A stretch of DNA of 64,000 nt from Nocardioides sp. Iso805N (lineage in GTDB: Bacteria > Actinomycetota > Actinomycetes > Propionibacteriales > Nocardioidaceae). A model generated the notes under the pieces. The model did not search any database and was not told where the DNA came from. It worked only from the letters and a program-made list of their open reading frames with translations. A program made the translations under genes and the position numbers. Shown here one piece after another: positions 8,434 through 19,817 of this stretch (the stretch's first letter is position 1; every line of letters starts with the position of its first letter). The DNA lies in assembly GCF_000364605.1 (NCBI RefSeq), contig NZ_KB822576.1:62001-126000 (forward strand). Direction: 5' to 3'.

Positions 8434-9254
8434 ACCGAGGCGTCGACCGGCGTCAGACCGAGCGCTGCCTCTCCGGCGGCTCGCATCGCTGCCAGTGGTG
8501 CCGGCTGGGAGGTGAACAGCTCGAACTGCAGCACCGCCTGGTGCACCAGGAGGTCGAGTCCGTTGACGACCGTGCCGGTGGCGGCGGCCACCAGCGGCGA
8601 TGGCCACGGGTCGTAGACGACCTCGAAGAGCAGCGGCACGTCGCGCCAGGCCGCGACCAGCGGGGCGATCTGGGCAGCGACCGGGATGGTGGTGACCAGT
8701 GCATCGACCTCTGGCCGAGCCTCCAGCGGCTCGATCCTCACCTCGGGGCGACTCGGATGTCCCGCGATCACCGCACGGGCCTCCTCGGCCCGGACGGCAT
8801 CGCGTGCCAGCACGGTGACCGAGCGTGCACCGAGCTCGACCAGAGCCAGCCCGGTCGAGCCCGCCGTCGCACCTGCTCCCAGCACGGCGCAGCTGTGGAT
8901 GGGGGCGTCGTACTTCTCCCGTACGGCGGCGACCGCCCCCGGGTAGTCGGTGTTGTCGCCGGCCCAGCCGTAGGTGGTGCGGACCAGGGTGTTCACACCA
9001 CCGGCGAACCGGGCGCGGAGGGAGCAGTCCTCCACCAGCGCCAGTGCCTCACGCTTGAGTGGCATGGTCAGTGACAGTCCGCGCCAGGAGTCGTCGAGCG
9101 TGGCCAGGAACTGCGGCAGATGACCCGTGCGCACCTGGTGGGGCTCGTAGGTCCAGCTCAACCCGAGCGCGTCGTACCCGGCCCGATGCAGCACCGGCGA
9201 GAGCGAGTGCCCGATCGGGTCGCCCAGCACGGCGCAGCGCATCCCGGCGCCCAT
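8430..9254 (-). CDS. aroE: Shikimate dehydrogenase
   Basis: 274 residues from ATG 9254, which overlaps the mltG stop by 4 bases; the frame runs further upstream inside mltG. A second in-frame ATG is four codons on (9242). It reduces 3-dehydroshikimate to shikimate with NADPH. The substrate-binding half has GDPIGHSLSP, Lys67 in LTMPLKRE, and Asp103 in GDNTDYPG. The nucleotide-binding loop is LGAGATAGS. It is somewhat divergent (LTMPLK where E. coli has VTLPFK) but keeps the Lys/Asp pair. Confidence 0.94.
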   Translation of the reverse strand: MGAGMRCAVLGDPIGHSLSPVLHRAGYDALGLSWTYEPHQVRTGHLPQFLATLDDSWRGLSLTMPLKREALALVEDCSLRARFAGGVNTLVRTTYGWAGDNTDYPGAVAAVREKYDAPIHSCAVLGAGATAGSTGLALVELGARSVTVLARDAVRAEEARAVIAGHPSRPEVRIEPLEARPEVDALVTTIPVAAQIAPLVAAWRDVPLLFEVVYDPWPSPLVAAATGTVVNGLDLLVHQAVLQFELFTSQPAPLAAMRAAGEAALGLTPVDASV

Positions 9255-10831
9255 CAGCAGGCGTCCGAGGTCTTGCAGTAGTCCCGGAACTTCTGGGTCG
9301 CCGCTTCGTGCTCGGCGAGCGTGGTGGAGAAGATCGTCTCGCCGGTCTTCAGGTTGACCACCACCCAGTAGAGCCACGGGCCGGCGGCCGGGTTGAGCGC
9401 CGCCTTGAGGGTGGTCTCGCCCGGGTTGCCGATCGGGCCCGGCGGCAGGCCGGTGTGCTGATAGGTGTTGTACGGGGAGGCGTTCTGCCGCTGCTGCGCG
9501 GTGGTCCACACCTCGCCGCTCACCTTGTTGGCGTAGGAGACGGTGGCATCCGACTGCAGCGGCATGTTCGCCTTGAGCCGGTTGTAGATGGCACGTGCGA
9601 CCTTCGGGTAGTCCTCGCTCCGCCTCGCCTCGTACTCCAGGATGCTGGCCACCGTCACCACCTGCTCGGGGGTGAGCCCGACCTTGGCGGCGGCGGTGTC
9701 GACGCCGAGCTCCTTGCGCACCTGCGTGCCCTTGTCGACCATCTGCTTGAGCAGCTCCGCGGCGGTCTCGCCGGGCACCACGCTGTAGGTGGCCGGGAAG
9801 AGATAGCCCTCAGGGTTGCCCTTCGCCGCGGCCGGCAGCCCCAGCGCGCTGGAGTCCTTGAGGGCGGCGACCAGGTCGGCGCGCTTGATGTCGGTCTTGG
9901 CGACGATGCTGGAGACGATCTGGTCCACCCGGGCGCCCTCGGGCACCACCACCACGTTCTGGATCAGGCTCTTCGGATCCACCAGTACGCCGAGGGCATC
10001 GGAGGCCTTCATCTGCTTCTTGAGCTGGTAGAAGCCGACCTGGATCCTGCCGGAGTCGGGGTTGGCCTGGGCGGCGTCCACGAACGCGCCCACCGACTGC
10101 ACGACCCCCGCGCTCTTGAGGTTGCGACCGATGACGGTGGCGCTGTCGCCCTTGTGCACCTCGAACGTCACGCCGCCCGTGCCGGGTCCCGGGTAGTCCG
10201 CGGCCGAGCCGCCGAGATGATCCTTGAGCAAGGAGTAGCCCTTCGCGCCGCCCAGCGCGAGCAGCCCCACCACGATTCCCAGCGCGACGAGCGCCGCCAG
10301 GCAGCCGGGCAGACTCCTCCCCCGACGCGTACGGCGCGGCCCGGCACGGCGACCGCCGCGCTCGGCGTCGAGCGCCGGTGCGGCGCCGAGGAGGTGGTCG
10401 TCCAACGGCTCGTGGTGCTCCCCCGCGTCACGCTCAGCGGCGTAATCGGCGGGGTCCTCGGCCAGATACTCGCCGGGATGATCGTCGAGATGATCGTCGG
10501 GGTAGGCAGCAGCGTGCGTCCCGCGCGGGGCCGGCTCGTCGTGCGAGGAGGGCTCCGTCGGCTGGTCGGGGACATCCGGCACATCCGCGGACGCATCGAC
10601 GGGCTCGTCCTCGGACGGCACGATCGGTACGGCGCGGGTGCCGGTGTCTCCGGCGGCGTACTCGGGGACGTCGCTGTGCTCCGCGTCGGCCCAGCGGTCA
10701 GTTCGGCCCTCGGCCGAGCGATCGACCCACGGGTCGCTCAGCGGGTCGCTCAGTGGGTCATTCAGAGGGTCGCCCCGGAACGAGCCGGGCGGCTCCGGTG
10801 CGAAGCCGTGACGATCCTGCCCGTCACTCAT
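9254..10831 (-). CDS. mltG: Endolytic murein transglycosylase MltG
   Basis: 525 residues. The first 175 are cytoplasmic, acidic and low in complexity (many Asp, Pro and His, with DPLS repeats). A basic stretch (RRAGPRRTRRGR) leads into one membrane helix (about 175-196). The periplasm-side YceG domain follows from about 215 and includes ASILEYEARR, where Glu399/Glu401 sit at the catalytic glutamate position, and the C-terminal NPYNTYQHTGLPPGPIGNPG signature. MltG cleaves nascent glycan strands and sets their length. The stop overlaps aroE, and the start overlaps the ruvX stop by 8 bases. Confidence 0.95.
   Translation of the reverse strand: MSDGQDRHGFAPEPPGSFRGDPLNDPLSDPLSDPWVDRSAEGRTDRWADAEHSDVPEYAAGDTGTRAVPIVPSEDEPVDASADVPDVPDQPTEPSSHDEPAPRGTHAAAYPDDHLDDHPGEYLAEDPADYAAERDAGEHHEPLDDHLLGAAPALDAERGGRRAGPRRTRRGRSLPGCLAALVALGIVVGLLALGGAKGYSLLKDHLGGSAADYPGPGTGGVTFEVHKGDSATVIGRNLKSAGVVQSVGAFVDAAQANPDSGRIQVGFYQLKKQMKASDALGVLVDPKSLIQNVVVVPEGARVDQIVSSIVAKTDIKRADLVAALKDSSALGLPAAAKGNPEGYLFPATYSVVPGETAAELLKQMVDKGTQVRKELGVDTAAAKVGLTPEQVVTVASILEYEARRSEDYPKVARAIYNRLKANMPLQSDATVSYANKVSGEVWTTAQQRQNASPYNTYQHTGLPPGPIGNPGETTLKAALNPAAGPWLYWVVVNLKTGETIFSTTLAEHEAATQKFRDYCKTSDAC
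10731..10766. repeat. 12-bp tandem repeat inside mltG
   Basis: Three units of GGGTCGCTCAGC, with base changes in the last, lie in tandem and run into a partial fourth. They encode repeated DPLS/DPLN in the cytoplasmic tail of MltG. Unit loss or gain would keep the frame. Confidence 0.75.
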
Positions 10832-11309
10832 GCGGGGTGTCTCCTTCGAGCTCGACGATCTCTCCTGGCGCGTCCCCCGAGGCGCGCTCGGTATCCAGTG
10901 CGTGCTGCAGGATCAGGACGGCCGCCGCCTGGTCGACGACGGAGCGACGGTCCTGCCCCTTGCGACCGCGATCTCGCAGCATAGCCTCTGCGCTGACAGT
11001 GGTCAGCCGCTCGTCGACCAGCCGCACCGGCAACGGCCTGACCTTGCGGGCCAGGCTCGCAGCGAAGACACGTACCTTGGCGGTCGCCGGATTCTCTCCG
11101 CCCTTGAGCGAGCGGGGCAGTCCGACCACCACCTCCAGCAGCGTGCTCTCCTCGCCGATCTCGGTGAGGATGGCCTTGATCCGGGCCAGGTCACCGCGAC
11201 CGCGTTTCACTGTCTCCACCGGCGTGGCGAGGAAGCCGGTCGGGTCGCTTCGGGCGACGCCGATCCGGGTGTCCCCAGGATCGATGCCCAGCCTGACGCC
11301 GTGCCTCAC
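10824..11309 (-). CDS. ruvX: Holliday junction resolvase-like / pre-16S rRNA nuclease YqgF
   Basis: 161 residues from GTG 11309; upstream the same frame is only antisense noise from alaS. An RNase H-like fold with the first acidic motif in LGIDPGDTRIGVA, VVGLPRSLKGGE in the middle and DERLTTVSAEAML near the active site, ending with DQAAAVLILQHAL. The family processes the 5' end of 16S rRNA in E. coli; a resolvase role has also been proposed. It lies between alaS (7-bp gap) and mltG (8-bp overlap), the standard actinobacterial order. Confidence 0.93.
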   Translation of the reverse strand: MRHGVRLGIDPGDTRIGVARSDPTGFLATPVETVKRGRGDLARIKAILTEIGEESTLLEVVVGLPRSLKGGENPATAKVRVFAASLARKVRPLPVRLVDERLTTVSAEAMLRDRGRKGQDRRSVVDQAAAVLILQHALDTERASGDAPGEIVELEGDTPHE

Positions 11310-11316
11310 GCGGCGC

Positions 11317-14054
<2,738 letters not shown>

Positions 14055-14058
<4 letters not shown>

Positions 14059-14375
14059 TGCGTGCCTTCCTTGCGGGGTTCAGGGGTGTCGATCTGCGCG
14101 ACCGGGGTGGCCTCGGTGCTGCCTGCCTCGAGCTGCGGAGTGGGGTCGTCGTCGGTGCTCGCTAGCCGGGGTGATGGGAAGCGCTCGCGCAGCCGGACCT
14201 CGGTCTCGGCCCTGCCGCTGGCGACCTCCTCGCGGAAGAGCCGCGCACCGAGGCCGAGCGCCTGCCAGCGATCGCGCAGTCCATCGGGCGTGAGCACCTC
14301 AGCCGCGCGTCGACCTCGGATCGCCGCGTAGATGCCGGCACCGGCGCCTGCGGCGAACCAGAATCCTCGCCTCAT
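14055..14375 (-). CDS. Small membrane-anchored protein, DUF6167-like
   Basis: 106 residues. A single hydrophobic N-terminus (MRRGFWFAAGAGAGIYAAIRGRR) resembles the DUF6167 proteins found next to alaS in Streptomyces. Then comes LTPDGLRDRWQALGLGARLFREEVASGRAETEVRLRER, predicted helical, and an acidic disordered tail. Function unknown. The stop overlaps the alaS start by 4 bases, so the two are translationally coupled. Assignment to the family rests on position and the N-terminal pattern. Confidence 0.75.
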
Positions 14376-14377
14376 GA

Positions 14378-14965
14378 TCAGGCGACCCCCTCGTCGGCGG
14401 CGCCGACGCGAATCTCGGTCGCGGGCGACGGCGGATCACCCGCGGTGCCGGCGAACGCTGCACCGGCCCGGTGACGGGCGCGATACTCGCGCAGCGCCTC
14501 CTTGACCTCGAGCTTGCGGTCCTTGCGGCTGCGCTTGACCTCGCGCTTCATCTCGAACCGGATGCGGTTGCGCGTCTCCGGGGCGAGTGCGCGCCGCAGA
14601 CCCTGCACGAGCGAGGCCGTCTGCACCACCGTCTCGCGCACCACCGCGTCGGCGAACGCCGGCGCCTTGAGGCTCACGGTCGCTCGTTCGGCGCCGCCGG
14701 TGTCATCGGCACCGGTCGGCTCGAGCGTTCCCAGCCGCGTGATGACGAACTCGCGATCATCCACAGGACGCTCGGCCCGGACGGCGGGCGCCGTCACTCG
14801 TTCCAGTACGGCGAGGCGTTCACGCAGCTCGGTGAGGCCCTGCTCGGCCGCCTCTTCGCGCCGTACGGATGCGGCCAGCGCACGCCGCCAGGCGAGCACC
14901 GCGACCAGTGCCAGGGCAGCCGCGACCACCGCCACCAGGGCGAGGGTGATCGAGAGCGCGGTCAT
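14378..14965 (-). CDS. Single-pass membrane protein of unknown function
   Basis: 195 residues from ATG 14965; an earlier in-frame start would extend into rarA. One N-terminal membrane helix (ALSITLALVAVVAAALALVAVLAW) is followed by a likely coiled coil (ASVRREEAAEQGLTELRERLAVLERV). A basic region comes after it (RFEMKREVKRSRKDRKLEVKEALREYRARHR). I do not recognise a family. It occupies the place where Streptomyces has a DUF948 protein beside alaS, and rpsD, present there, is absent here. It ends 2 bp from the DUF6167-like start, so the two probably form an operon with alaS. Confidence 0.75.
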   Translation of the reverse strand: MTALSITLALVAVVAAALALVAVLAWRRALAASVRREEAAEQGLTELRERLAVLERVTAPAVRAERPVDDREFVITRLGTLEPTGADDTGGAERATVSLKAPAFADAVVRETVVQTASLVQGLRRALAPETRNRIRFEMKREVKRSRKDRKLEVKEALREYRARHRAGAAFAGTAGDPPSPATEIRVGAADEGVA

Positions 14966-14976
14966 GGCCCCCGACC

Positions 14977-16371
14977 CTATCGCGCACCACCACGAATGAT
15001 CGCGCGGATGCGCTCCCAACGCTCCTTGACCGCCGCCTCGGCGCCGTGGCTGGTCGGCTGGTAGTAGGCCGCTTCCTCGACGGCGTCGGGTGCGTACTGC
15101 TGCTCGGCGATGCCGAACGGCTCGTCGTGCGCGTACTTGTAGCCCGAGCCGTGACCGAGCTTCTTGGCCCCGCCGTAGTGCGCGTCGCGCAGATGAGCGG
15201 GCACCTGCCCGATCTTGCCGGCCTTCACGTCGGCGATCGCCGCCGAGATCGCGGTCGTGACCGCATTCGACTTCGGCGCCACCGCGAGCGCGATGGTGGC
15301 GTGGGCGAGTGTCAGCTGCGCCTCCGGCAGGCCGATCAGCTGCACAGTCTGGGCGGCCGCGACAGCGGTCTGCAGCGCCGTCGAGTCTGCCAGCCCGATG
15401 TCCTCGCTCGCCAGGATCATCAGACGGCGCGCGATGAACCGTGGGTCCTCCCCCGCCTCGAGCATCCGGGCGAGGTAGTGCAGCGCAGCGTCGGCGTCCG
15501 AGCCGCGTACCGACTTGATGAAGGCGCTGACCACGTCGTAGTGCTGGTCGCCCTGGCGGTCGTAGCGCACCGCCGCCTGGTCGACGGCAGTCTCCGCCGA
15601 CTCCAGATCGATCTCGACCGGCCCGTCGGACGCGGCCCGGCCGCCCAGCCTAGAGCGGGCCGCACCTGCGGACGCCTCCAGGTAGGTCAGAGACCGCCGC
15701 GCGTCCCCCCCGGCGAGCCGCACCAGGTGCTCGAGCGCCTCGTCGCTGATGGTGAGTCGTCCGCCCAGCCCGCGCTCGTCGGTCAGCGCACGCTGCAGGA
15801 CGCCCCGGACGTCGTCGTCGGTGAGCGACTCCAGCCGGAGCAGCAGGCTGCGGGAGAGCAGCGGGCTGATCACCGAGAAGAACGGGTTCTCGGTCGTGGC
15901 CGCCACCAGGGTGACCCAGCGGTTCTCCACGCCGGGCAGCAGCGCATCCTGCTGCGCCTTGCTGAATCGGTGCACCTCGTCGACGAAGAGCACCGTCTCC
16001 CGCCCTGTCCGGACGAGATCGGCACGGGCCGCGTCGATCGCCGCCCGCACCTCCTTGACACCTGCGCTGACCGCCGAGACCTCGACGAAGCGACGGTTGG
16101 TCTGCCGCGAGACGATCGAGGCGATCGTGGTCTTGCCGGTGCCCGGCGGACCCCACAGCAGCAGCGAGAGCGACTGGTCGCCCTCGATCAGCTGGCGCAG
16201 CGGGGAACCGGCCGCGCGCAGCTGTGCCTGCCCGACCAGCTCGTCGAGGGTGCGCGGACGCATCCGAACCGCCAACGGAGCCGCCGCGTGGTCCGCGTCG
16301 GAGAGCGACCCGCCCTCCGTTGTACGTGGCCCACGCGGCGGCTCGTCAGCGATCTCAAAGAGCCCATCCAC
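14977..16371 (-). CDS. rarA: Replication-associated recombination protein A (AAA+ ATPase)
   Basis: 464 residues. AAA+ core with Walker [10 protein letters not shown] (74-82), Walker [17 protein letters not shown] and sensor 1 [10 protein letters not shown] RarA-specific C-terminal part follows ([52 protein letters not shown]), then the tetramerisation region with [16 protein letters not shown]. RarA/MgsA acts at stalled replication forks and interacts with SSB in E. coli. The oligopeptide ABC gene upstream ends 2 bp before this start, so rarA may be read from that operon. Confidence 0.96.
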   Translation of the reverse strand: MDGLFEIADEPPRGPRTTEGGSLSDADHAAAPLAVRMRPRTLDELVGQAQLRAAGSPLRQLIEGDQSLSLLLWGPPGTGKTTIASIVSRQTNRRFVEVSAVSAGVKEVRAAIDAARADLVRTGRETVLFVDEVHRFSKAQQDALLPGVENRWVTLVAATTENPFFSVISPLLSRSLLLRLESLTDDDVRGVLQRALTDERGLGGRLTISDEALEHLVRLAGGDARRSLTYLEASAGAARSRLGGRAASDGPVEIDLESAETAVDQAAVRYDRQGDQHYDVVSAFIKSVRGSDADAALHYLARMLEAGEDPRFIARRLMILASEDIGLADSTALQTAVAAAQTVQLIGLPEAQLTLAHATIALAVAPKSNAVTTAISAAIADVKAGKIGQVPAHLRDAHYGGAKKLGHGSGYKYAHDEPFGIAEQQYAPDAVEEAAYYQPTSHGAEAAVKERWERIRAIIRGGAR

Positions 16372-16373
16372 GA

Positions 16374-17570
16374 TTACGCAGTATGGATGGTCCGGTTCCC
16401 AAGGTCGAACCAGGTGTTGCTGAAGCTCGGACCGGTCGGGAGTTCGACCGGGCTCGCGCCCGGGTCCGGGGTGCCGTGGTTGTCCACACCCAGCAGCCGT
16501 GAGGTCACAGGCGTCTCCGGAGCCTTGCCCATCTCGCCCGGGAAGTGGCAGGCGACCTTGTGCCGCGGACCGATCTGCAGCAACGGCGGCTCCACCTTCG
16601 CGCAGATCTCCTTGGCGATCGGGCAGCGCGTGCGGAACCGGCAGCCGGAGGGCGGGTTGATCGGGCTCGGCACGTCCCCGGTGAGCCGGATGCGCTCGCG
16701 GCGGCCGCCCAGCGTGGCCTGCTTGACGTCGGGCACAGCAGAGAGAAGCGCCTGCGTGTACGGGTGATGAGCGTGGCCGTAGATGCTTTCCCGGTCGCCG
16801 ATCTCGACGATCTTGCCGAGGTACATCACCGCGATCTCCGGGCAGAAGTGGCGTACGACGGCCAGGTCGTGGGCGATGAACAGGAACGCGATCCCGAACT
16901 CCGTCTGCAGGTCCTGCAGAAGGTTGATCACCTGGGCCTGGATCGACACGTCGAGCGCCGAAACCGGCTCGTCGGCCACGAGCAGCTTCGGCTGCAGGGT
17001 CAACGCGCGGGCGATGCCGATGCGCTGGCGCTGGCCGCCGGAGAACTCGTGCGGGTAGCGGTTGTAGTGCTCCGGGTTCAGCCCGACGATCTCGAGCAGC
17101 TCCTGGACCCGACCGAGGACCTTGTTCTTCGGCAGCACGTTGTGGATCTGCAACGGCGCGCCGATGATCGAGCCCACCGTGTGGCGCGGGTTCAGCGACG
17201 TCGCCGGGTCCTGGAAGATCATCTGGATGTCGCGACGCAACGGCAGCATCTGGCGCTGCGAGAGCTTGGCGATGTCGTGGCCCTCGAACTCGATCTGGCC
17301 GCCCGTCGGCTCGTAGAGCCTGGTGATCAGCCGACCGGTCGTCGACTTGCCACAGCCGGACTCACCCACGAGGCCGAGGGAGCCGTTGGTCGGCACCTGG
17401 AAGGAGACCCCGTCGACGGCCTTCACGTGACCGACCGTACGACGGAAGAGTCCAGGGCTCTTGACCGGGAAGTGCATCTTCAGGTCGTTGACCGTCAGGA
17501 CCGGAGGCGCCGACAGGTCCGCCGTCATCGCGGCGTGACCCTCCGCCTTCAGGACGTTCTCGGCACTCAT
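16374..17570 (-). CDS. Oligopeptide ABC transporter ATP-binding protein (OppF-like)
   Basis: 398 residues. ABC ATPase with Walker [10 protein letters not shown], signature [14 protein letters not shown] and Walker [16 protein letters not shown]. The C-terminal oligo_HPY extension has the [13 protein letters not shown] cysteine pattern. N-terminal [21 protein letters not shown] is typical of DppF/OppF. With OppD it powers peptide import. The start overlaps the upstream oppD-like stop by 4 bases. The C-terminus is about 40 residues longer than typical and poorly conserved. Confidence 0.93.
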   Translation of the reverse strand: MSAENVLKAEGHAAMTADLSAPPVLTVNDLKMHFPVKSPGLFRRTVGHVKAVDGVSFQVPTNGSLGLVGESGCGKSTTGRLITRLYEPTGGQIEFEGHDIAKLSQRQMLPLRRDIQMIFQDPATSLNPRHTVGSIIGAPLQIHNVLPKNKVLGRVQELLEIVGLNPEHYNRYPHEFSGGQRQRIGIARALTLQPKLLVADEPVSALDVSIQAQVINLLQDLQTEFGIAFLFIAHDLAVVRHFCPEIAVMYLGKIVEIGDRESIYGHAHHPYTQALLSAVPDVKQATLGGRRERIRLTGDVPSPINPPSGCRFRTRCPIAKEICAKVEPPLLQIGPRHKVACHFPGEMGKAPETPVTSRLLGVDNHGTPDPGASPVELPTGPSFSNTWFDLGNRTIHTA

Positions 17571-18661
17571 CGCTGCTCCTCCGCCAGGTCAGGCGCGATC
17601 GCGGGCAGGACTTCGACCGCATACACCTCGTCCGGGTTGGCGAGGTGGCATCGCTTCGTGTGGTTCCGGCCGTCCGCTACAGGCAACAGCTCGGGCATCT
17701 CGGTGAAGCACAGGTTGCCAGGCACCTTGTCGCGGTGGGTGCACCGCGGGTGGAAGGCACACCCGCTCGGCGGGTGCAGGAGGCTCGGCGGGTTGCCCGG
17801 GATCGGGATGAGCTTGGCATCGACGTCACCGGTGACGTCGGGCACGCTGGAGAGCAGCCCCCAGGTGTACGGCATCTCCGGCCGCACCAGGATCTCCGCG
17901 GTGGGGCCGTACTCGACCGCGCGGCCGCCGTACATCACCAGGACGTCGTCGGCCATCTCCGCCACGACGCCGAGGTCGTGGGTGATGATGATGATGGCCG
18001 AGTTGAACTCGCGCTGCAGGTCCTGCAGCAGATCGAGGATCTGCGCCTGGACGGTGACGTCGAGTGCCGTCGTCGGCTCGTCCGCGATCAGCAGGCCGGG
18101 GTCGTTGATGAGGCTCATCGCGATCATGGCGCGCTGCCGCATGCCGCCGGAGAACTGGTGCGGGTAGTCGTCGACGCGTCGCGAGGGCTGCGGGATGCCG
18201 ACCCGGTCGAGCATCTCGATCGCGCGAGCCCGGGCGGCGCGTCGCGAGACGTTGTTGTGGACGCGGTAGGCCTCGGCGATCTGGTTCCCCACGGAGTAGT
18301 AGGGGTGCATGGCCGAGAGCGGATCCTGGAAGATCATCGCAACGTCCTTGCCCCGCTTGCGTCGCATCTCCTCGTCGGAGATCGTCAGCAGGTCGACGCC
18401 GTCGAGCAGGATCTCACCGGAGACCTGCGCGTTGGTGCCGCGGTGGAGACCGAGGATCGCCGAGCTGGAGACCGACTTGCCCGAGCCCGACTCGCCCACG
18501 ATGCCCAGCGTCTTGCCGCGAGAGACCTCGTAGGACAGACCGTCAGTCGCCTTGACGACGCCATCGGAGGTGGGAAAGTGGACGACGAGGTCGCGGACCG
18601 TGAGGTAGCTGCGTGACTGCTCAGTCGACATGGGGACGGCTTTCTCTGCTGGTGTGCTCAT
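17567..18661 (-). CDS. Oligopeptide ABC transporter ATP-binding protein (OppD-like)
   Basis: 364 residues. Walker [12 protein letters not shown], Walker [16 protein letters not shown], signature [14 protein letters not shown] and the C-terminal [16 protein letters not shown] extension of the OppD/DppD family. The ATG at 18661 lies 9 bp from the permease stop. A second in-frame ATG ten codons on (18631) has a slightly better upstream purine tract. It works with the OppF-like ATPase as a heterodimer. Confidence 0.93.
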   Translation of the reverse strand: MSTPAEKAVPMSTEQSRSYLTVRDLVVHFPTSDGVVKATDGLSYEVSRGKTLGIVGESGSGKSVSSSAILGLHRGTNAQVSGEILLDGVDLLTISDEEMRRKRGKDVAMIFQDPLSAMHPYYSVGNQIAEAYRVHNNVSRRAARARAIEMLDRVGIPQPSRRVDDYPHQFSGGMRQRAMIAMSLINDPGLLIADEPTTALDVTVQAQILDLLQDLQREFNSAIIIITHDLGVVAEMADDVLVMYGGRAVEYGPTAEILVRPEMPYTWGLLSSVPDVTGDVDAKLIPIPGNPPSLLHPPSGCAFHPRCTHRDKVPGNLCFTEMPELLPVADGRNHTKRCHLANPDEVYAVEVLPAIAPDLAEEQR

Positions 18662-18670
18662 GGATCGTCG

Positions 18671-19684
18671 TCAGTCCAGCCTGACCCGCGGGTCGATGTA
18701 GGCATAGAGGATGTCGACAACGATGTTGGCGATGATGACGAAGGTAGACAGCAGCAGGACGATGCCGACGATGGTCGGCAGGTCCTGTCGCGAGTTGGAG
18801 GTCACGGCGAGCAGGCCCAGGCCGTGGAAGCCGAAGACATCCTCGGTGATGATCGCGCCGCCGAGCAGGATCGCCAGGTCAAGGCCGGCCATCGTGACCA
18901 GCGGCGTGAGCGCCGCGCGCAGGGTGTGCTTGAACATCAGCGGGACCTTCTTGACGCCCTTGGCCTTGGCCGTACGGACGTAGTCCTCCGTCGAGGCCTC
19001 GATGATGAAGGCTCGGCTCATCCGGGCGTACGCCGCCATGTAGAACAGCGCCAGCGTCACGGCAGGGAGGATGAGGTTGGTGAACCAGAGGCCCGGACTC
19101 TGCGTGAGCGGCACGTAGACCGGCAGCGCGAAGATCTGCCACTTGATGGCGACGAAGCGCAGCAGGAGGGACCCGACCACGAAGGTCGGGAAGGCATAGA
19201 AGATCAGCGACAACCCGACGATGCCGCGATCAAGGAACGATCCCTTGGTCATGGCGGCGATGATGCCGAAGAGCAGACCACCGATGATCCAGAAGACGAA
19301 CGCCACCAGCGCGATCGAGACCGAGATCGGGATCGCCGATTTCAGCACGTTGTTCACGGTGTCGGTGTTGACCATCGAGTAGCCGAGGCAAGGTGCCGCG
19401 CAGTGGGTGACGAGGTCGGGGTTCTCCTCGCGCACCTTCTTGTCCAAGGGGTAGTCGCGGCCGACCACGATGCCCGCGAGGAAGCTTCCCCACTGGGTGA
19501 GGATCGGCTTGTCGTAACCCAGCGCCTTGCTGGTCTGTTCGATCTGTGCCGGGGAACAGACCTTGCCACAGGCATTCCGCGCCGGGTCGAATGCGCCGGA
19601 GAAGAAGAGGATGAACGTCACCAGACTCATCACGATGAGCAGGGCGACGCCTATCACGGCCCGACGCACGATGTAGGCAAACAT
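18671..19684 (-). CDS. Oligopeptide ABC transporter permease (OppB-like)
   Basis: 337 residues. Starts MFAYIVRRAVIGVALLIVMSLVTFILFF, the usual OppB first helix, followed by a periplasmic loop with two cysteine pairs and five more helices. The EAA loop that contacts the ATPase is around YVRTAKAKGVKKVPLMFKHTLRAALTPLVT. It is separated from the upstream binding-protein gene by 133 bp containing two strong hairpins, so it is probably made at a lower level. Confidence 0.93.
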   Translation of the reverse strand: MFAYIVRRAVIGVALLIVMSLVTFILFFSGAFDPARNACGKVCSPAQIEQTSKALGYDKPILTQWGSFLAGIVVGRDYPLDKKVREENPDLVTHCAAPCLGYSMVNTDTVNNVLKSAIPISVSIALVAFVFWIIGGLLFGIIAAMTKGSFLDRGIVGLSLIFYAFPTFVVGSLLLRFVAIKWQIFALPVYVPLTQSPGLWFTNLILPAVTLALFYMAAYARMSRAFIIEASTEDYVRTAKAKGVKKVPLMFKHTLRAALTPLVTMAGLDLAILLGGAIITEDVFGFHGLGLLAVTSNSRQDLPTIVGIVLLLSTFVIIANIVVDILYAYIDPRVRLD

Positions 19685-19715
19685 GGGTTCAGTTGCACCT
19701 TGCCGCTCAGGACCG

Positions 19716-19809
19716 ATCGGTGCGGGGCGAAACGCCGGCGGCGCCTGCCCCGCACCGATGAACGGTCATCGAGTGGTGAGGGTGGCGACCGAGGTCATCG
19801 GTCGCCACC
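19716..19809 (-). promoter_or_regulatory. Two stem-loops between the peptide-binding gene and oppB
   Basis: Stem-loop 1: 13 perfect pairs, 19716-19728 with 19747-19759, 18-base loop. Stem-loop 2: 12 perfect pairs, 19781-19792 with 19798-19809, 5-base loop. The second starts 8 bases after the binding-protein stop. Such structures commonly protect the upstream mRNA or partly terminate, so that binding protein is made in excess. Confidence 0.75.
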
Positions 19810-19817
19810 CGTCGCCA

